A stretch of 14,620 nucleotides of DNA from Saprospiraceae bacterium (GCA_020852155.1 JADZBJ010000318.1:1-14620); one strand, 5' to 3'; shown: positions 6,323 through 12,941, numbered from the stretch's first letter. Made by a program: numbers and translations. The notes: a model not told the origin generated them from the letters alone.

Positions 6323-6907
6323 ATGAAAAAATTTACCTTCCTTCTCTCTTTTCTTGTTCTGACTTGCTGGCAAGCCGCTGCACAATACGGAGGCCCACGC
6401 CTTTTCCTGGATGTGCCTTCCATGTATGTGTACAGCCCTGATGTGGCCAATATCGGGCATCGTCTGGGCGCCGGGACAGAAATAGCCATGAACGTAGCCT
6501 CTCACCACGGAACCATTCGCGGCGGCGGCGGCGCTACATTTACCCTCGACCCACAAGCCGACGAAATTCAGAATACATTCCAGACAGTCCCTTATGTCAT
6601 GCTGGAAGCAGGCGCAGGTCGCTATCGCTCTAATGGCAATCAGTGTGCTCGTACCAAACAGGATGCGTACACGTATATGGCCAAGGCAGGCGTGCGGTAT
6701 GACATCTATACCGGCGATTTACGCGACGCCGGCAAAAGTGGTTATCTGGATTATACTGTAGGCGCCGAACTCGGTTATTTCTTTATTCGCGACGTATTCA
6801 GAAATACCGAATTATCCGCCACAGTCAACTATCACTTGAAAGCCGAAGTCGTTTCTGCTACCTTTGGATTCAAGTTTTTCTTGAATCTCAGGGCCGACAG
6901 AGATTAA
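6323..6907 (+). CDS. Secreted outer-membrane beta-barrel-like protein, unknown (194 aa)
   Basis: The start MKKFTFLLSFLVLTCWQAAAQ is a clear signal peptide with the Ala-Gln cleavage ending typical of Bacteroidota; ATG 6323 is chosen over a TTG two codons upstream. The mature part is Gly- and aromatic-rich with alternating hydrophobic residues (LGAGTEIAMNVASHHGTI, YMAKAGVRYDIYTG, YLDYTVGAELGYFFI, LSATVNYHLKAEVVSATFGFKFFL), as in small eight-to-ten-strand outer-membrane barrels. The last strand ends in FKFFLNLRADRD, so the terminal residue is not Phe, unlike many proteobacterial barrels. Possibly it is an outer-membrane porin-like family protein; the substrate or role is unknown. It lies 70 bases after the small membrane-protein gene and 245 bases before the PorP/SprF gene. 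Confidence 0.8.
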   Translation: MKKFTFLLSFLVLTCWQAAAQYGGPRLFLDVPSMYVYSPDVANIGHRLGAGTEIAMNVASHHGTIRGGGGATFTLDPQADEIQNTFQTVPYVMLEAGAGRYRSNGNQCARTKQDAYTYMAKAGVRYDIYTGDLRDAGKSGYLDYTVGAELGYFFIRDVFRNTELSATVNYHLKAEVVSATFGFKFFLNLRADRD

Positions 6908-7019
6908 TTCCGTTAAAACATGTGTTCGCCAAAATCTGCCCAAAACAGACTGCGTTTTGCGAATTCAAGTTTTCAAAAGTTAAAATCACTGTCATCCGCC
7001 CGTGAAAACGACGGAAATA

Positions 7020-7052
7020 GTTGCTTATTCCAAAACTAAAAAAGTACCTTCG
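7020..7052 (+). promoter_or_regulatory. Candidate promoter for the PorP/SprF family gene
   Basis: GTTG at 7020-7023, 21 bases, then TACCTTCG at 7045-7052. Each box differs from TTTG / TAnnTTTG at one position, and the spacing is right. A start near 7058 would give a leader of about 95 bases. The region 6908-7019 upstream is AT-rich with no other feature that I can see. Confidence 0.45.
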
Positions 7053-7152
7053 CCACCCTAATTTCAGAAAAAGCGAGTCTGATTCTTTTACAAAATAAAC
7101 ATTTTGGCGGCACCCGCCGACAGTTCCATCCAAAATCATGGTTTGTCCGTTT

Positions 7153-8199
7153 ATGAAAAAAACTACTTTACACCTTTTAACGCTGGGCTTAATTGTATTG
7201 TCCGCTCTTCAGCTGACCGCTCAGGACATCCACTTCTCGCAATTCTACATGAGTCCGCTCAACCTCAATCCGGCGATGACAGGTGTAATGAATTGCAATC
7301 ACCGTTTCACGGCTAACTACCGCAATCAGTGGGCCTCTCTGCTGAAAAATAACGCGTATAACACTTACTCGGCGTCTTATGACCAAAAAATTCCGGTAGG
7401 TCGTTACGATTATTTCGGCGTGGGCGGCACTTTGTGGGGCGACAAAGCGGGTTCTTCCGAATTCGCAACCCTGCAAGCCCGCATGTCTGGTTCTTATGCC
7501 AAGAAAATGGGCGGCTACCGCAAAAAAGCGCACTACCTCGTTGTGGGCGCTGACGTAGGCGTAAGCCAGCGCAGCATCAACTCTGCGAACCTGCAATGGC
7601 CAAGCCAGAACCTGAATGGCACTTACGATCCGACGCAAGGCTCGCCTGAACTCATCGCCGATCCGAACTTCTTCTTTGTGGATCTTTCTGCCGGCGCCAT
7701 GTGGTTCAGCGTGTTCAGCAAAGAATCCAACTTCTACTTTGGCGGTGCATTCAGCCACCTGAATCGCGCTAACCAGTCGTTCGACGAGCAAAACATCCCA
7801 CTGTACTCTAAATTCACTTTCCACGCAGGTGGTGAGTTTATGGCGGGACAAAAGTTTGGTCTGGCTCCGGGTGTTGTTACCTTCTTCCAGGGTCCTTCCT
7901 GGCAGGTGAACGTGGGTAACTCCTTCAAGTTCCTGTTAGGCAACAGCCGTCGTTACAGCCAGGCTTTCCAAATGGGCGCCTGGGTACGTCTGGCTAACAA
8001 GCTGCAAAGCGCCAAGTTGATGGATGCCATCATCCTCAGCACGCGTTTTGACTACGAGCAGTTCACCATTGGCTTCAGCTACGACATCAACACGTCGAAC
8101 CTGTACACAGCCACCAACGGTAACGGCGCGTTCGAATTTTCGCTCCTGTACAAAATCTGCGGCCCTGAACGTCGCGGTGTTTACTGCCCGAATTTCTAA
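7153..8199 (+). CDS. PorP/SprF family type IX secretion system outer-membrane protein
   Basis: PorP and SprF are outer-membrane barrels of the type IX secretion and gliding machinery. SprF-type members serve delivery or surface anchoring of adhesins such as SprB. The start is taken at ATG 7153 (MKKTTLHLLTLGLIVLSALQLTAQ), a complete signal peptide; an ATG five codons upstream adds MVCPF and fits less well. Directly after cleavage comes the family hallmark DIHFSQFYMSPLNLNPAMTG. NHRFTANYRNQWASL and many Gly/aromatic barrel strands follow up to a C-terminus of CGPERRGVYCPNF. The mature size of about 324 residues is normal for the family. SprF genes usually sit beside a giant adhesin gene; here none is adjacent, so this is an orphan copy whose partner lies elsewhere. 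The gene is closed by a strong hairpin terminator. Confidence 0.92.
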   Translation: MKKTTLHLLTLGLIVLSALQLTAQDIHFSQFYMSPLNLNPAMTGVMNCNHRFTANYRNQWASLLKNNAYNTYSASYDQKIPVGRYDYFGVGGTLWGDKAGSSEFATLQARMSGSYAKKMGGYRKKAHYLVVGADVGVSQRSINSANLQWPSQNLNGTYDPTQGSPELIADPNFFFVDLSAGAMWFSVFSKESNFYFGGAFSHLNRANQSFDEQNIPLYSKFTFHAGGEFMAGQKFGLAPGVVTFFQGPSWQVNVGNSFKFLLGNSRRYSQAFQMGAWVRLANKLQSAKLMDAIILSTRFDYEQFTIGFSYDINTSNLYTATNGNGAFEFSLLYKICGPERRGVYCPNF

Positions 8200-8241
8200 T
8201 TAAAGGCACTCCTTTTACATCAGGGTTATCCCTAAAGTTTT

Positions 8242-8290
8242 GAAAAAGATTCCCGATCGTTTGCGAACGACGGGAATCTTTTTCATTTTT
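8242..8290 (+). terminator. Strong, probably bidirectional terminator after the PorP/SprF gene
   Basis: A 13-bp perfect stem (8242-8254 with 8272-8284) continues through G8255-C8271 and, past a bulged A, TCGTT (8257-8261) pairing with AACGA (8266-8270) around a TGCG loop. One flank is A-rich and the other T-rich (TTTTT within the stem and ATTTTT after it), so it can act in both directions. A small hairpin, AGGG-ttat-CCCT, precedes it at 8222-8233. Confidence 0.9.
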
Positions 8291-8291
8291 G
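8260..8291 (+). promoter_or_regulatory. Possible bactofilin-atpZ promoter embedded in the terminator
   Basis: TTTG at 8260-8263 lies at the terminator loop; after 20 bases comes CATTTTTG at 8284-8291, one mismatch from TAnnTTTG. A short hairpin GCAC-tttata-GTGC (8291-8304) would fall near the transcript start. The leader would be about 100 bases. This is the best promoter match before 8401, but modest. Confidence 0.3.
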
Positions 8292-8400
8292 CACTTTATA
8301 GTGCCATTATGAATATTGTTTCAAATGTTTCAGGGCCACGTAATGGACTTCCCCTTTGAACTGCCGGCCTTGAAACGACACACCGTTTACCAAGAAAATT

Positions 8401-8868
8401 ATGTTTGGAAATAGCAAATCAACCGACGACGCCAAAAAATCAAGCGTCAGTACACCGGCATCAGGAAGCCTGAACGCTCTGGTTAAAGGCACCAGCGTCG
8501 AAGGCAGTATCAAGTGCGAGAGCGATTTGCGCGTTGACGGCACCATCAAAGGCAAACTCAATTGTGCCGCTAAAGTCATCATCGGCCCAACAGGCGCTGT
8601 TGAAGGCGAAATCAAATGCCAAAACGCTGTTATTGAAGGCAAATTCAAAGGCGTATTGCAAGTCAGCGAACTGCTGAACATCCGCGAAACTGCCGATGTG
8701 GATGGCGAAATCAGCACGGGCAAGTTGTTGGTGCAAAGCGGCGCTAAATTTAATGTCGTATGTAAAATGGAAACCGGCACCGGCAATGGCTCCATGAAAT
8801 CCGGCGATTTGAAAACAGCCTCTTCCGCTGATGCAGCACAAAAAGCCCTCGCAGGAGCCAAATCCTGA
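8401..8868 (+). CDS. Bactofilin family (polymer-forming) cytoskeletal protein
   Basis: Bactofilins polymerise without nucleotide into filaments beneath the membrane and help position enzymes or shape the cell. The 155-residue product has a disordered start of about 22 residues (MFGNSKSTDDAKKSSVSTPASG). A right-handed beta-helix core at about 24-122 follows, with the regular short turns of the family: VKGTSVEGSIKCESDLRVDGTIKGKL, then IIGPTGAVEGEIKCQNAVIEGKFKGVL, and ETADVDGEISTGKLLVQSGAKFNV. A Ser/Ala/Lys-rich tail ends it. The length is usual. Its last 38 bases overlap atpZ in a different frame, so the two are probably translationally coupled. This bactofilin-AtpZ pairing is common upstream of the ATP synthase genes in Bacteroidota. 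Confidence 0.93.
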   Translation: MFGNSKSTDDAKKSSVSTPASGSLNALVKGTSVEGSIKCESDLRVDGTIKGKLNCAAKVIIGPTGAVEGEIKCQNAVIEGKFKGVLQVSELLNIRETADVDGEISTGKLLVQSGAKFNVVCKMETGTGNGSMKSGDLKTASSADAAQKALAGAKS

Positions 8869-9076
8869 TCGGAATACCGCCAGGCTACGCGCAGTAGCTA
8901 AATATAGCGGCATGGCATTCCAATTGCTCGCGGCTTGCCTTGCGGGTGTTTTTTTAGGGCGATGGATAGATAAAGTTTCCGGCGTGGAACGCCCAACATG
9001 GGCTGTTTTCCTGACCGTGTTATTCATGCTTGGCGCGCTGTATTCCCTTTATCGTCAGTTATTAAACGACAAATAA
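8831..9076 (+). CDS. atpZ: AtpZ/AtpI family F0F1-ATPase-associated membrane protein
   Basis: This small inner-membrane protein belongs to the AtpZ/AtpI group, associated with assembly of the F0 c-ring or with ion passage near the ATP synthase. The 81-residue product has a charged N-terminus (MQHKKPSQEPNPDRNTARLR). Two hydrophobic helices follow, about 27-47 (GMAFQLLAACLAGVFLGRWID, with the family's Gly-x-x-x-Gly and Asp spacing) and 56-77 (TWAVFLTVLFMLGALYSLYRQL). ATG 8831 is chosen; an internal ATG at codon 28 would remove part of the first helix. It overlaps the bactofilin gene by 38 bases. Unusually, the atp genes that should follow are absent, and an independent promoter plus infC come next. 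Confidence 0.85.
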   Translation: MQHKKPSQEPNPDRNTARLRAVAKYSGMAFQLLAACLAGVFLGRWIDKVSGVERPTWAVFLTVLFMLGALYSLYRQLLNDK

Positions 9077-9084
9077 AATTTTCA

Positions 9085-9117
9085 TTTGCAAGAGTTCGCA
9101 CAAACAAATTAGTTTTG
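9085..9117 (+). promoter_or_regulatory. Bacteroidota-type promoter for infC
   Basis: TTTG at 9085-9088, 21 bases, then TAGTTTTG at 9110-9117, an exact match to TAnnTTTG at permitted spacing. Transcription should begin near 9121-9124, giving a leader of about 60 bases before the TTG start. A small hairpin CAGGC (9133-9137) / GCCTG (9149-9153) lies in the leader. This is the best promoter match in the window. Confidence 0.65.
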
Positions 9118-9180
9118 TAGCTGTTTTTCTTCCAGGCCTTCTTGTATTGCCTGATTTATTTCATCAAATAAGTATTTTAC

Positions 9181-9885
9181 TTGGCTTTTAAACCTTCTCG
9201 TCCCGCTCAAAAACCCGGTGGAAATTCATCTCGTCCCGGCGGCGGCGGCCCTCGTCCTTTTACGCCCGGCGGTGGCGGTCCTCGTCCGCCCAGAGGCCCT
9301 CGCCCGATGCCTGGTCGTCAGGTACAACCTGAACACCGCTTGAACGAATTCATTCGCGTAACAGAAGTGCGCCTGATCGGGGATAACCTCGAGGAACTCA
9401 CTGAACAGTTAGGCGAACCAGTAGAAGCAGGCATTTACTCAACGTCCAAGTTGCAAAAATGGGCAGAAGAAATCGGCCTTGATCTGGTGGAAATCAACCC
9501 GAACGCCGAACCTCCTGTCGTGCGCATTATTGACTACAATAAGTTCCTTTACCAAAAGAAAAAGCGCGAAAAGGAACTGAAAGCCAATACGGTGAAAGTC
9601 GAAATGAAAGAAATTCGCTTTGGTCCTGAAACCGGCGATCACGATTTCGAATTCAAAGTACGCCACGCTAAAACTTTCCTCTCCGAAGGCAACAAGGTCA
9701 AAGCCTACGTGCAATTCAGAGGGCGCGCTATTGTATTTAAAGACCGCGGCGAATTACTCCTGCTCCGTTTCCTGAAAGAACTGGAAGAATACGGTACAGC
9801 CGAACAATTGCCACGCCTGGAAGGTAAACGGATGAACGTTATCCTGACGCCGAAAAAAACTGGCGCACCAAAGAAGAAAGACTAA
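9181..9885 (+). CDS. infC: Translation initiation factor IF-3 (TTG start, Gly/Pro/Arg-rich extension)
   Basis: IF3 binds the 30S subunit, keeps the subunits apart and checks the start codon. The 234-residue product has an N-terminal domain at about 50-118 (RLNEFIRVTEVRLIGDN, DLVEINPNAEPPVVRIIDYNKFLYQKKKREKE). The linker leads to the C-terminal domain (VKEIRF-like VEMKEIRFGPETGDHDFEFKVRHAKTFL, KVKAYVQFRGRAIVFKDRGELLLLRF, LEGKRMNVILTPKK). The frame opens after a stop at 9169-9171 and the only usual start before codon 43 is TTG 9181. IF3 genes often use rare starts and are thereby autoregulated. Residues 1-50 are a low-complexity Gly/Pro/Arg stretch. A start at ATG 9307 (residue 43) would still give a complete two-domain IF3, so the extension is likely but not certain. 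The neighbours rpmI, rplT and thrS of other genomes are absent; palindromes follow. Confidence 0.95.
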   Translation: MAFKPSRPAQKPGGNSSRPGGGGPRPFTPGGGGPRPPRGPRPMPGRQVQPEHRLNEFIRVTEVRLIGDNLEELTEQLGEPVEAGIYSTSKLQKWAEEIGLDLVEINPNAEPPVVRIIDYNKFLYQKKKREKELKANTVKVEMKEIRFGPETGDHDFEFKVRHAKTFLSEGNKVKAYVQFRGRAIVFKDRGELLLLRFLKELEEYGTAEQLPRLEGKRMNVILTPKKTGAPKKKD

Positions 9886-9887
9886 GC

Positions 9888-10020
9888 GTTTGTTCGGGAA
9901 TTGGATTTTGGCCTGCTCTCGAAAAATTTAATGCTGCCTGGCGTTAAAATTTTCGCCTTAGAACCCGGCTAAGACTGCAAATTTTGCCTTATTCGGCACA
10001 AACCCAATTCCCGAACAAAC
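9888..10020. repeat. 133-bp inverted-repeat element directly after infC
   Basis: Perfect 17-bp ends (9888-9904 and 10004-10020; arm GTTTGTTCGGGAATTGG) enclose two inner hairpins. One pairs 9921-9931 with 9944-9954 (11 bp, one mismatch) and one pairs CTTAG (9957-9961) with CTAAG (9969-9973). It begins three bases after the infC stop. Its arms do not match the palindromes at 5085-5244 or 10152-10315. No ORF is present. It may be a structured 3' UTR or a decayed mobile element. Confidence 0.88.
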
Positions 10021-10080
10021 TCTAAATATTGGCCTAAATCCTGAAAAGAGCGTTTATAGCCGAATTTTTATAGAATTTTA

Positions 10081-10121
10081 AGAGCCAATCTGTTGCATTT
10101 CAGCAGATTGGCTCTCTTTTT
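10081..10121 (+). terminator. Rho-independent terminator downstream of infC
   Basis: A perfect 12-bp stem pairs AGAGCCAATCTG (10081-10092) with CAGATTGGCTCT (10104-10115) around an 11-base loop, and is followed by CTTTTT (10116-10121). The 60 bases between the 133-bp element and this hairpin (10021-10080) are AT-rich and hold nothing recognisable. Confidence 0.9.
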
Positions 10122-10151
10122 GCCACACTTTATTTTATCTTGCTGCCCCTA

Positions 10152-10315
10152 AGAGGTTGTTTAAAATTCCCTCACAGGCTCAAAAAGGCATCTTTTGACG
10201 CTATGCCTTCCCTTGTTTTTCAGGCTGAAACCCCCGCTTCACCCCGAAAAACTAGGATTGGCTATCGCCAAAATCTGCTCTTTTTGAATCCAGCAGGGAA
10301 ATTTAAACAACCTCT
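10152..10315. mobile_element. 164-bp palindromic MITE-like element
   Basis: The terminal arms AGAGGTTGTTTAAAATTCCCT (10152-10172) and 10295-10315 pair over 21 bp with one mismatch. Inside, stretches around TCAAAAAG-CA-TTTTG-CG (about 10178-10206) and the complementary stretch at about 10259-10288 also pair imperfectly, so the whole element is a long imperfect hairpin. There is no coding capacity beyond a chance ORF. No flanking direct repeat is obvious (CCTAA left, CAGAA right). Size and symmetry suit a miniature inverted-repeat transposable element; the parent transposon family is not identifiable by eye. Confidence 0.7.
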
Positions 10316-10349
10316 CAGAATACCTCCTCATGACTAGCTGGCCATTACT

Positions 10350-11198
10350 ATGAGTATTCTCCTTTTACGGAAATGCATTTTCATGTCTTTTCTTGTCGCA
10401 ACGCTGCAAAGCGGCCGTGCCTGTGTGGACAGTCTGCGTTTGAATATGACGCCGGTGCAATGTTTTGGGTTGAGGAATGGCAGCATAGAAGTAGATTCGG
10501 TCATGGGCGGCACAGCGCCGTTTTACTATTCTATTGACGGACAGACATTCAGCACAAATCCGGTTTTTGACCGCCTCTGGACGGGAAACTATAAGATCAG
10601 CGTACGGGACGCCAGCGGGTGCGTCAGCAGTTGGGATGTCAATGTCACTCAGCCGGAGCCTTTTGAAATCATACTGAGTATTTCGGATTCAGTCGTATTT
10701 GCCGGCGAAAAAGTGTCGGCCCAGGTCAGGGTGTTCCCGGACACAACATTAATCGGTAAAGTGTCCTGGCGTTCGCCAATGCCTATTGAAACCACCGGAG
10801 AACTCTCATGCCTCATCCGGCCAACACAATCCACGACCCTGGCCGTCGAGATCAGCAACCCGCAGGGCTGCATTGCCCGCGACCAAAAATATATTCATGT
10901 AGATGAAACCAGCATCTTTTTTCCGAATGCCATCAAGCCCGGAAGCAGTCAGAATGCCTGGTTCACCGGCTTCGGCGGAGACGGCGTAGCCAGTATCGGT
11001 CGTTTGCAAATATTCAGCAGAACCGGCGCTGTCATCTTTGATCGCGAAAATTTTGAACCCAATGCCCCGCTACTGGGCTGGAGCGGCCGATGGTCGGGCC
11101 GATATGTGCAGACTGGCACTTATACCTGGATCGCCGAGATCGTCCTGCTGGATGGCTTCCGAATCGTCCGACACGGCACCGTGGATGTGGTTTATTGA
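10350..11198 (+). CDS. Short secreted protein with SprB-like repeat and type IX (type B) sorting domain
   Basis: The product should cross the inner membrane by Sec and the outer membrane by the type IX system. The signal peptide is residues 1-24 (MSILLLRKCIFMSFLVATLQSGRA), so ATG 10350 is chosen over ATG 10383. Residues about 28-104 resemble one SprB repeat (CFGLRNGSIEVDSVMGGTAPFYYSIDG, NYKISVRDASGC, VNVTQPEP). A second Ig-like stretch at 105-185 follows. Residues 188-282 match the gliding-motility-associated C-terminal domain: IFFPNAIKPG, LQIFSRTGAVIFDRENF, GWSGRWSGRYVQTGTYTWIAEI. The usual DG-ND segment after the Pro-Asn is replaced by SSQNAWF and the end is VDVVY rather than the more common Leu-x-Arg, so the signal is divergent. 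At 282 residues it is small for an adhesin. Its stop codon lies inside an inverted repeat that separates it from the convergent gene. Confidence 0.85.
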   Translation: MSILLLRKCIFMSFLVATLQSGRACVDSLRLNMTPVQCFGLRNGSIEVDSVMGGTAPFYYSIDGQTFSTNPVFDRLWTGNYKISVRDASGCVSSWDVNVTQPEPFEIILSISDSVVFAGEKVSAQVRVFPDTTLIGKVSWRSPMPIETTGELSCLIRPTQSTTLAVEISNPQGCIARDQKYIHVDETSIFFPNAIKPGSSQNAWFTGFGGDGVASIGRLQIFSRTGAVIFDRENFEPNAPLLGWSGRWSGRYVQTGTYTWIAEIVLLDGFRIVRHGTVDVVY

Positions 11199-11287
11199 TT
11201 TGGTTATTTGTTGAACTGGTTATTTGGAAATTATTCAACAGTTCAACAAATAACCAAATCCACAAATAACCAGTTCAACAACTCAAC
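11197..11287. repeat. 8-bp periodic array with a 22-bp inverted repeat between convergent genes
   Basis: Arms 11197-11218 and 11239-11260 are a perfect 22-bp inverted repeat with a 20-base loop, able to act as a bidirectional terminator. The sequence is built from octamers: GGTTATTT at 11202 and 11218 with GTTGAACT between on the plus strand. Reading the minus strand from 11287 down to 11232 gives GTTGAGTT, GTTGAACT, GGTTATTT, GTGGATTT, GGTTATTT, GTTGAACT, GTTGAATA. The same octamers form the array at 14410-14489. The array ends three bases before the stop codon of the minus-strand gene. Confidence 0.92.
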
Positions 11288-11289
11288 AA

Positions 11290-12285
11290 CTACTTCAGCG
11301 GTTCCAGATAGGTTTCCGTTTCAAAAACAGGCGTTTCCACCACGGCTTCAATTTCAATTTGCACATCAATATCATCCACGAGGTTATCACTTTTCAGGGC
11401 AAAATACCAGGTGCCCTGTAAGGGCGTATAACGCCGCTGAACATCCACACTGACGCCGCCCTGATAGTTCCAGGATTGAAACTCCTTGCCTGCGGCAAAT
11501 TTTGTCCAGTTGTCATAATCCACGATAGCATACTCCACGTCTTCGCCGGCTTTGGACACTGTCATATCAATCGCCATACCGAGAGCGAAAGCAGCCAGCG
11601 CCGTTTCCGGCATGGTGGCCAGCAATTTAACCGAACCGGTTTGCAGTACCTGTGTCAACTTCTGGCTATCCTGTTTTCGCGCCTCCTGCCCGGCTTGCCC
11701 GACCGACAGGCGATAAGCCCATTGTGTCGTATTAGGCGGCAGCGTGAATTGCCAGGCATTGACAGAGCGTTTGGTGAAAAATTTGCTGGCATTGACCTGC
11801 AAATTACCGCTGGATGGCAGGGTTTCGATTTTTTTACCCACTTCAATACTGCGTTTTAACACCTGAAAATTCGGATACTGGCGAATATCCCAGCCCACGC
11901 GCGTATCAAACCGTTTTGACTCCAGCCTGCCCGGAATTCGCTTGATCTGAAAACGGCAAACCTTGGTATTCCAGCCCGATTCAGACACGCGCACCATGTA
12001 CACGCCCGTACGCGGTATGTCAATGGTTTGGGTCAGCACAGAATCCAGGTCGTAAGCCTGATAAATCAGGTAGTCCGGGTATTGTAAAAATTCAATACGC
12101 TTGATGGTGCGCTTGCTCAATTCCTGCACGGTCAGCAGCACCTGATCGCCTTCGGCAAAAGCATACATAAATTCGCTTTGGCCATCCATTTTAAAGGTCT
12201 GGTCGGCCACTGAAATGGCCGTTTGGGCCATAACCGGCGAGAGAATGGCGCAGAAAAACAATCCGATCAGTATTTGTTTCAACAT
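11290..12285 (-). CDS. Exported hypothetical protein (331 aa)
   Basis: I do not recognise a family. The start is set at the ATG read from 12285 (MLKQILIGLFFCAILSPVMAQ), a clear signal peptide. A longer frame to 12348 would run through the terminator of the upstream gene and lacks a signal peptide at its start, so it is rejected. The mature protein has beta-rich stretches early (ISVADQTFKMDGQSEFMYAFAEGDQVLLTVQEL, YDLDSVLTQTIDIPRTGVYMVRVSESG), reminiscent of carbohydrate-binding or Ig-like jelly rolls. Its centre includes a hydrophobic segment (LLATMPETALAAFALGMAIDM), and the end is again beta-like (GTWYFALKSDNLVDDIDVQIEIEAVVE). No type IX sorting domain is seen, so a periplasmic or outer-membrane-associated place is likely. 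It is transcribed separately from the thioredoxin-like gene upstream, with a terminator between. Confidence 0.8.
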   Translation of the reverse strand: MLKQILIGLFFCAILSPVMAQTAISVADQTFKMDGQSEFMYAFAEGDQVLLTVQELSKRTIKRIEFLQYPDYLIYQAYDLDSVLTQTIDIPRTGVYMVRVSESGWNTKVCRFQIKRIPGRLESKRFDTRVGWDIRQYPNFQVLKRSIEVGKKIETLPSSGNLQVNASKFFTKRSVNAWQFTLPPNTTQWAYRLSVGQAGQEARKQDSQKLTQVLQTGSVKLLATMPETALAAFALGMAIDMTVSKAGEDVEYAIVDYDNWTKFAAGKEFQSWNYQGGVSVDVQRRYTPLQGTWYFALKSDNLVDDIDVQIEIEAVVETPVFETETYLEPLK

Positions 12286-12316
12286 AATGAAAATGTACAA
12301 TCTGTCAGTGAGGACA

Positions 12317-12358
12317 TAAAAATACCCGTTTTGCTGAAATTTCAACAAAACGGGTATT
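12317..12358 (-). terminator. Rho-independent terminator of the TlpA-like gene
   Basis: A perfect 13-bp stem pairs CAAAACGGGTATT (12346-12358) with AATACCCGTTTTG (12321-12333). The 12-base loop contains the palindrome GAAATTTC. Read on the minus strand the stem is followed by TTTAT, completing a TTTTT run with its last two bases (12318-12322). It lies 18 bases beyond the stop of the thioredoxin-like gene. Confidence 0.88.
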
Positions 12359-12376
12359 GACCTGATTCCGGCTCAA

Positions 12377-12868
12377 TTACTTGGCCAGTTCCTTGATTTT
12401 TTCTTCCAGTTCGAGTTCGTCGCCGGGTTTGTAGGAAAGGTGTTCAAATACAACCTGTCCGTTTTTATCCAGCAACATAGTGTAGGGCGGGTTGCTGACA
12501 TTCATGGCCTGCATGAGTTCGCGCTGCGAATCGAGCAGCACGCGATAAGGCCAGCCGTGTTTTTCAATAACGCCGCGAACATTGGCGACAGTACGCGCAT
12601 CATCAATGCTGACGGCAACGATCTCAACGCCGTATTTTTCTTTCCACTCTTCGTGATAATCCAGAAAAGCGTCGAGTTCCTTGCGGCAGGGGCCGCACCA
12701 GATCGCCCAGAAGCTGATGACCGTGATTTTGCCGGATTTGGCTAATTCCTGAACGTTGTAAGTTTGCCCTTCGAGGGTTTTAACATTGGCAGAAGGCATG
12801 GTTTTGTTCTGTCCAAATGCGGTGCTGAACACCATTGCCAGCAAGGCAACAAGCAAGAATCTGTTCAT
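12377..12868 (-). CDS. TlpA/ResA-like exported thioredoxin-fold protein
   Basis: This is a thiol-disulfide oxidoreductase likely acting in the periplasm, where TlpA/ResA proteins reduce or exchange disulfides in exported proteins such as apocytochromes. The 163-residue product starts with a signal peptide (MNRFLLVALLAMVFSTAFGQ). The thioredoxin core shows ITVISFWAIWCGPCRKELDAF at 48-68 with active-site Cys58 and Cys61, VEIVAVSIDD at 81-90, and the cis-Pro region NVSNPPYTMLLDKNGQVV at 123-140. The extra strand-helix insertion after the Cys pair (YHEEWKEKYG...) is typical of TlpA/AhpC-type folds. The partner is unknown: no cytochrome maturation genes are nearby. It is a single transcription unit, closed by the hairpin at 12317-12358; a possible promoter is at 12942-12949. 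Confidence 0.93.
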   Translation of the reverse strand: MNRFLLVALLAMVFSTAFGQNKTMPSANVKTLEGQTYNVQELAKSGKITVISFWAIWCGPCRKELDAFLDYHEEWKEKYGVEIVAVSIDDARTVANVRGVIEKHGWPYRVLLDSQRELMQAMNVSNPPYTMLLDKNGQVVFEHLSYKPGDELELEEKIKELAK

Positions 12869-12941
12869 TATTTATAGTATTTTGCTTTTGTGCAATCAAC
12901 AGAGATACATGCTGCTGAATTGCCTATTTGAATTAGAGGCC

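Noticed and set aside
10140..10337. 65-residue ORF in the infC-downstream gap
   Set aside because: It spans the 164-bp palindrome and its sequence follows from the inverted repeat.
11476..11859. 127-residue plus-strand ORF
   Set aside because: Antisense to the exported hypothetical protein, without signal peptide, domain or promoter.
12286..12348. N-terminal extension of the exported minus-strand protein
   Set aside because: It is encoded by the neighbouring terminator hairpin and would bury the signal peptide at residue 22.
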